Shown here: piece after piece, positions 59,397 through 64,000 of the stretch
How positions within the stretch are numbered: position 1 is the first letter of the stretch
How the letters are laid out: every line of letters begins with the position of its first letter
Assembly: GCA_029931535.1 (NCBI GenBank)
Contig: JAQPZY010001346.1
Location: 1,488,001-1,552,000 of the forward strand
Direction of reading: 5' to 3'
DNA: 64,000 nt
DNA from: Margaritifera margaritifera
Lineage: Eukaryota > Mollusca > Bivalvia > Unionida > Margaritiferidae
Position numbers and translations under genes: made by a program
Notes under the pieces: generated by a model
Seen by the model: the letters and a program-made list of their open reading frames with translations, nothing else
Told to the model about the DNA's origin: nothing
Database searches by the model: none

Positions 59397-59661
59397 CTTG
59401 ACCTAACTGGCACATTCCGGTCATATGCCACGTGACTTTTTAGTCAGTGTCACGAACCATGAAATGAGCAAACTTACACACGCTCGGAAAAACGGTAATT
59501 CTGAACTAATGTACATGAGTACCAACATTTTTTTAACGATGATTAAATGAAGTAGATATAGTTGAACACTTTCTATGGTTATTTTAATAGATTCTCACAG
59601 TATTATAACGAACGCGTTAAAATTCACGTTAAGTCCACGAAATGTTGCTGTTCGAGGATAA
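59397..59661 (-). repeat. Right arm, block 1, of the large inverted repeat
   Basis: Reverse-complement match to 53497-53765 over ~265 bp. The MITE at 59053-59395 inserted exactly at its inner edge (AGGTCAAGG). Confidence 0.85.
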
Positions 59662-61190
59662 TTTTGCTCAAAGTATTTGATTTACCTGAATGTCTGCGTG
59701 TATAATCTGCATATAATTGACCAGCACCAAGAAAACTGTGATTGAATAAATAAACAAAGTATAACAAAATTAATACACGAACCTTCTTTTATCTCCGTTG
59801 GGTTTTACCCAAGTTGCAGGTTGTCTGGGATGGGAATGGCTCAAACTAGAGTCTGAGCTAAAGCGATCAACCACTCGAGTATTAATCAATAGTTACTCAC
59901 CAAAGGCAGCATTTTTAGGAACTAAATTTGTTTATGAGTCAATTTTCATACTCAACACTACATTCTGGAATAATGACACTGAAAAGAAATGGGTTGACTT
60001 TTCTTCTTTCTATGCAGGTTTCAACGTCCTCATTGTCGCAATCGCAAATGACGTATATGCCACGTGATAGTTCCATAACTCTGCCAGTTCAGCGAAAAGA
60101 AAACGAAACAATACGATCAGTCTTTTCCGGAAAAGATCATCTTAAAATTTAAATGGATTCAAGTGCTAAATTAATCTTCGAAAAGTACAAAAACAGAAAA
60201 ATGTAATCTACTGCCTAATCACTTACCGCGCACATACCCGTTACATTCTTGTATATATACATAGTCCGAGTGAAGAATTTTCAGACTATAATCTTGTAAA
60301 TTAGTTATTAATAATATTGGTCTAAGGTGTATCTGTTTGTGTTTCTTCGTGTGTGCCTGCGTTAAAGACTATATTCTTTAAAATTAATCAATCACTTAAT
60401 GTAAAGTGGCTACAACGTTAGACTTCTCCATAATCGACGGTATTTGCCCAAAACTGTAAATCTCTACTCGAATTAGTAGTTAAATATCTTCTTTTTTTTT
60501 TTACAATGCGCGAATTCAGGACTTGGAATTACGAAATCGTTTGTCTGAGAAAAAAAAAGCATCACTAATAGAAGGAAGTTTTATGTTCGTGACAACACAG
60601 TAATTTAAAATTCATGTACTTGTTCACGTAACAGTTGCTGACAAAATTGACTGCAATCAAATCCATGTTTAAGTCTGATGTCCTATTCTCTAATCTACCC
60701 TCAGGGGCTGAATTAGATCACAAACTTCAAGAGATGATCAATGATAGTCCTAATCGTCTGAAACAATGATTCAGTGTACTAGAACTGAAGAAAATGACAT
60801 TTATTGATGTACATACATCGATAAGAAATGCAGCTGAACGGACGGCACGTCCCAAAATACACCTTAAAAGGGAGTGACCCCTCCCTCCCTCAACACTGTG
60901 TAACGTGCACATGTTGGGCATTATTGGTATTCGTATAATTTTTACATTTTTGCCTCTTAGAAATATACACTTTCTTGCATCTGAATTTTAGCCTTTCCTA
61001 TTTCAACCTTAAAATTTATTTTTTAGACGGTTCCGTAGATTTACCATTTTTAAGGGCAAACTACGACTCTTAGGCCCAAAGTCAGGAGAGTGCACCTCTC
61101 TTTCTTCTTTTGTCATCGTCCAATTTTCATGCTTGCTTACAACTATATCCAGTGAATTGGACAGAGAAAGTGTTAGGTAATTCAAGATCA
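59662..61190. other. No recognised gene
   Basis: An 89-codon frame at 59798-60067 has no known domain. A CRE-like TGACGTATA and CACGTGAT lie near 60048-60068. Nothing else seen. Confidence 0.35.
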
Positions 61191-61229
61191 ATGTATGTAT
61201 GTATGTATGTATGTATGTATGTATGTATG
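61191..61229. repeat. (ATGT)n microsatellite
   Basis: About ten uninterrupted ATGT units. Confidence 0.95.
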
Positions 61230-61454
61230 CATCCCGATGTTTTCACTGTTCATTGCAACACTGTATCAAAACCTTTTCACACTCATTTTTTTCATTCATC
61301 TTTTTATGCGAGAATGACTTGAAAATACAATCAAAACACTGTCTGAGTCATCGATCTTCTATTTAATTATATTTTATTTTTCGTTTTTGATCAGAGAATA
61401 TTTGTACGGAAGCCCGTTAAAGCCAGGTGAAAAAATAAAATTTGCATTTTTATG

Positions 61455-61995
61455 CGATAACATTGCGTTATAAAGAGATAACATTGAGTTATTATGAGCC
61501 AGCATTCAATTATAACGAGATAGTATTGCGCTATTACGAGATAACATTGCATTATAACGAGATAGCATAGCGTTATTATGAGATAACATTGCGTTATAAC
61601 GAGATAATATTGCGTGGTTACGACATAGTATTGCGTTAGAACGAGATAATATTGCGTTGTTAGGAAATAGTATTGCGTTATTACGAGATAACATTGCGTC
61701 ATGACGATATAATATTGCGTTATTGCGAAATAACATTGCGTTATAATGAGATAACATTGCGTTGCTATCAGTGGCGTAGCGAGGCAAAGTGCCGCCTAGG
61801 GCCAAATACCAAAATTACGCGACTGCTCCATTTGTATTATATATGATATATACGATACTCTTACCAAATTGCCGCCTCCTAGAAAGTGCCGCCCGGAGCC
61901 ACCTTGATACGCCACTGGTTATTACGAGATAGTATTGCATTAGAACGAGATAACATTGCGTTATTTCGAGATAGTATTACGTTATTACGAGATAT
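61455..61995. repeat. 21-bp minisatellite, split by a MITE
   Basis: The unit AGATAACATTGCGTTATAACG repeats ~15 times to 61768 and resumes at 61918-61995. Because 21 is a multiple of three, two minus frames stay open for ~100 codons as 7-residue repeats; these are not genes. Confidence 0.92.
61769..61917. mobile_element. 149-bp MITE inside the minisatellite
   Basis: Ends CAGTGGCGTAGCGAGG and, complement of the right end, CAGTGGCGTATCAAGG; inner GTGCCGCC is also inverted. Flanks GTTGCTAT and GTTATTAC are a possible diverged 8-bp duplication, fitting hAT. Confidence 0.8.
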
Positions 61996-62169
61996 GATCG
62001 ACACTAATTTCTGATACATAAGCTTTACGTTTAGATTGATTTCTAGGACATGGCCGATATATAATACATATACACTTTGATAAGATTCTATTTTAGATTA
62101 AATGTTTCACAAAAATATATATACATGTATATTAGAACTTTAAGCATATAATCATCTTCGACTCTACAG

Positions 62170-62445
62170 GAAGAAAAATAAGACAGATCTCATTCAGGTG
62201 GCCGCATTTGTTCATAAAGAAATAGAGAAGTCTGGTTGTTTGCATGGATACAGATGAATGCACACACAATATTTAGGTGAGGGCTTTGTTGTCGATCGTG
62301 AAAGTGTCAGAGTTCTGTTGCAAATTCTTGATCCTGAACGGGACGAATTGCGGAAAAGCCGCCGCTTTCGACGCCGCGTATACTTTAGTCATGGGCCCAA
62401 CTACACGTGGCATCTAGATTCTAATGATAAACTAAAGCCAAGTGA
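62170..62445 (+). pseudogene. Integrase-core (rve-like) transposase fragment
   Basis: One frame reads IQVAAFVHKEIEKSGCLHGY R-stop MHTQYLGEGFVVDRESVRVL, then LDPERDELRKSRRFRRRVYF and GPNYTWHLDSNDKLKP. This matches the N-terminal part of the integrase-core proteins widespread in fish and invertebrates (GYRWMH ... GPN-x-x-WH-x-D-x-x-DKLKP, first catalytic Asp). The expected Trp codon at 62255 is TGA. It breaks off at ~62445 just after the first Asp. A possible acceptor TCTACAG precedes it. Confidence 0.75.
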
Positions 62446-63017
62446 TGGCGCGAGGGGGGAGGGGGTGAGGTCGAGGGAAGGTGAGCGCCGTCGGGAGGTT
62501 TTTTTTTTTTGCAGCTAAACTTTTCATAGTATTTCACCTCACCTTAGTGTAATGGGGGCTTGGAGGGAGGGGGGCAAGGATGGAGGTTGGCAACTGACAT
62601 AAAAACTGTTCTCAGAAGCAGAGTAGGGGCGCCACTAAAGAACATTGTCCCCGGGTTCCTCGAACCCTCGCGCAGCCACTGCTAAAACCATTCGGAATAT
62701 TCAGTAATGGATGCGTTTTCCTGACATATAGTTTGGTTACAGGCTAATAGTGGAGGATTGAATGTATCCCCTGAACATGATTCACACTCTACTTTGCTGT
62801 TGTAAAGTTCGCATAATGAGTATACTTGCATGAAATATTAATGCTTACGAATCATATTCCATATTTCTGTTTTTTTGTTTTGTTTTGTTTTTTTTTTCTT
62901 CTTTTTTTTTTTTTCAATGGAACAGACTTCACTGATGGGGGTGGGGTGGGATGGAGGTTGGCAACTGACATAAAAACTGTCCTCTGTGCCAGAGTAGGGG
63001 AGCCACTTAAGAACATT
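62446..63017. repeat. G-rich spacer with a ~68-bp direct repeat
   Basis: GGATGGAGGTTGGCAACTGA starts copies at 62579 and 62951, both running through AGAGTAGGGG to AAGAACATTGT. The second leads directly into the SINE array. Confidence 0.8.
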
Positions 63018-63570
63018 GTAACCGGTAGGACTAGACGTGTCGATTCAGACAGCTCAAGTGGTAGAGCGGCCGTGTAGAGTTAGGGAGGTCCCGGGTTCGA
63101 GCCGTAGTCCGGCCGTGAATATTTCCCTGCTACATTTGGCGCTGCCTACGCACCTGCAACCCGGCTAGGGAGAGTGCAGTTAGGTGCAAGTTGGACCTTG
63201 AGACACAGGGACGTGTCTCAAAAAGGCAGGGAGAAAGTGTAACGGGTAGGACTGGGCGTATCGTCTCTGATAGTTCAAGTGGTAGAGCGGCCGTAAAGAG
63301 TTATGGAGGTCCTGGGTTCGAGCCCCGGTCCGGCCTTAAGTTTTCCGTGCTACATTTTTCGTTCCCGACAGGACTCCACGTATGCACCTACAACTGGATA
63401 GGGAGGATGCAGTAATCATAGAAGTTAAACGTTGAGACATAGGGACGTGTCTCAAAAAGGCATGGAGAAAGTGTAACTGGGGCGTGTCGGCTCAGATAGC
63501 TCAAGTGGTAGAGCGCCCGTCTAGAGTTAGGGAGGTCCCAGGTTCGAGCCCCCGTCCGGTCGTGAATTTT
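63018..63570 (+). mobile_element. Tandem run of three tRNA-derived SINE units
   Basis: Units begin at 63018, 63239 and 63473 (221 and 234 bp). Each has box A (AGCTCAAGTGGTAGAGCG) and box B (GGTTCGAGCC), a body with CTGCTACATTT, and the first two end in GACGTGTCTCAAAAAGGCA, GGAGAAAGTGTAAC. The third is cut short. tRNA folding is not complete, so these are SINEs or a SINE-derived satellite, not tRNA genes. Confidence 0.85.
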
Positions 63571-64000
63571 CCCCTGCTCCACATATGTCAAACTGATACA
63601 ATACGGTTTATGCATCAATGGCTGCATAGATGGATTTTCACGGAAAATCATTTGGTGCAAGCAGTAATCCACGCATTATAGCCGGACATTAGATTATGCA
63701 ATTGAACGAATCAGTGCATGCCCCAAAGCATAACTTTCTGACTAATATACAATCTTTCATACTCGGGCAAAGTACAGCTAACCACCAGCGGATATAATTG
63801 TTTTGGCGGCAGTCAAGGGTGGTATGTTGTCAGTTTTCAATAGATTTCTTCGGACTTCTGAATCAGACATGCTATTTTGAAGACAAGAACCTTATACAGT
63901 TCGTCTTCATGTCTATTCTGCAGGAAATAAATACAGTTTACATCTCTATTGAGTAAGTATGACATCCTCACTTATAAATAAAAAAAAAAAATTAAAAAAA
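63571..64000. other. Unassigned tail of the window
   Basis: No gene seen; ends in an A-rich run (63979-64000). Confidence 0.4.

Noticed and set aside
61391..61805. Two ~100-codon minus-strand frames with 7-residue repeats
   Set aside because: They are translations of the 21-bp minisatellite; frames stay open because the unit is a multiple of three.
63040..63560. Candidate tRNA genes
   Set aside because: Boxes A and B are present but the acceptor stem does not close and units repeat with a SINE body.

Overview
This window reads as nuclear DNA of an invertebrate animal, most likely a mollusc or other lophotrochozoan. It is AT-rich, has large introns, and is packed with decayed transposons and with arrays of diverged ~150 bp repeats of the kind familiar from mollusc genomes. 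The organism call is an inference from repeat style; nothing here is a species marker.

The only host gene I can support is on the minus strand: the 5' part of an RNF213 (mysterin)-like giant E3 ubiquitin ligase / AAA+ ATPase gene. I joined six coding exons by hand, in transcription order: 52546-52249 (three zinc ribbons), 34194-32879 (charged Lys/Glu-rich linker with a basic cluster), 30750-30704 (a 47-nt microexon), 24786-24643 and 15389-15181 (beta-sandwich, CBM20-like N-domain), and 2685-2396 (start of the following helical region). All joins are AG/GT and in phase and give 768 codons, about 15% of a usual RNF213. The rest lies beyond the left edge.

Most of the remaining sequence is intronic or upstream transposon debris. 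From left to right: piggyBac C-terminus (3-491); tRNA-type SINE and an RTE-like LINE that has lost its RT core (2999-5284); a second degraded LINE (6300-9367); a hAT-type element with 8-bp target duplication holding a ~500 bp hairpin (9482-10996); tandem arrays (12000-14463); a pogo/Tigger-like deletion derivative (15919-17720); a DIRS tyrosine recombinase (21420-22325); a TIR element (26346-26776); a hAT transposase relic with TIRs and target duplication (27132-29394); a hAT DBD/dimerisation relic (31560-32075); a hAT C-terminus (35985-36240); DIRS gag-RT (36860-39965); a Mutator-like element with FLYWCH and MULE domains (43554-45995); and an element nested in a tandem array (49118-50394).

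Upstream of the RNF213-like coding start (52.6-64 kb) I see clusters of CACGTG/CATGTG palindromes, a large broken inverted repeat centred near 56.57 kb, a Mutator-type MITE with 9-bp target duplication, a 21-bp minisatellite split by a MITE, an integrase-domain relic, and a tandem run of tRNA-derived SINE units. No host gene was recognised in that part.

All transposon proteins seen are broken by stops, frameshifts or deletions. I see no CRISPR, operons or bacterial features.
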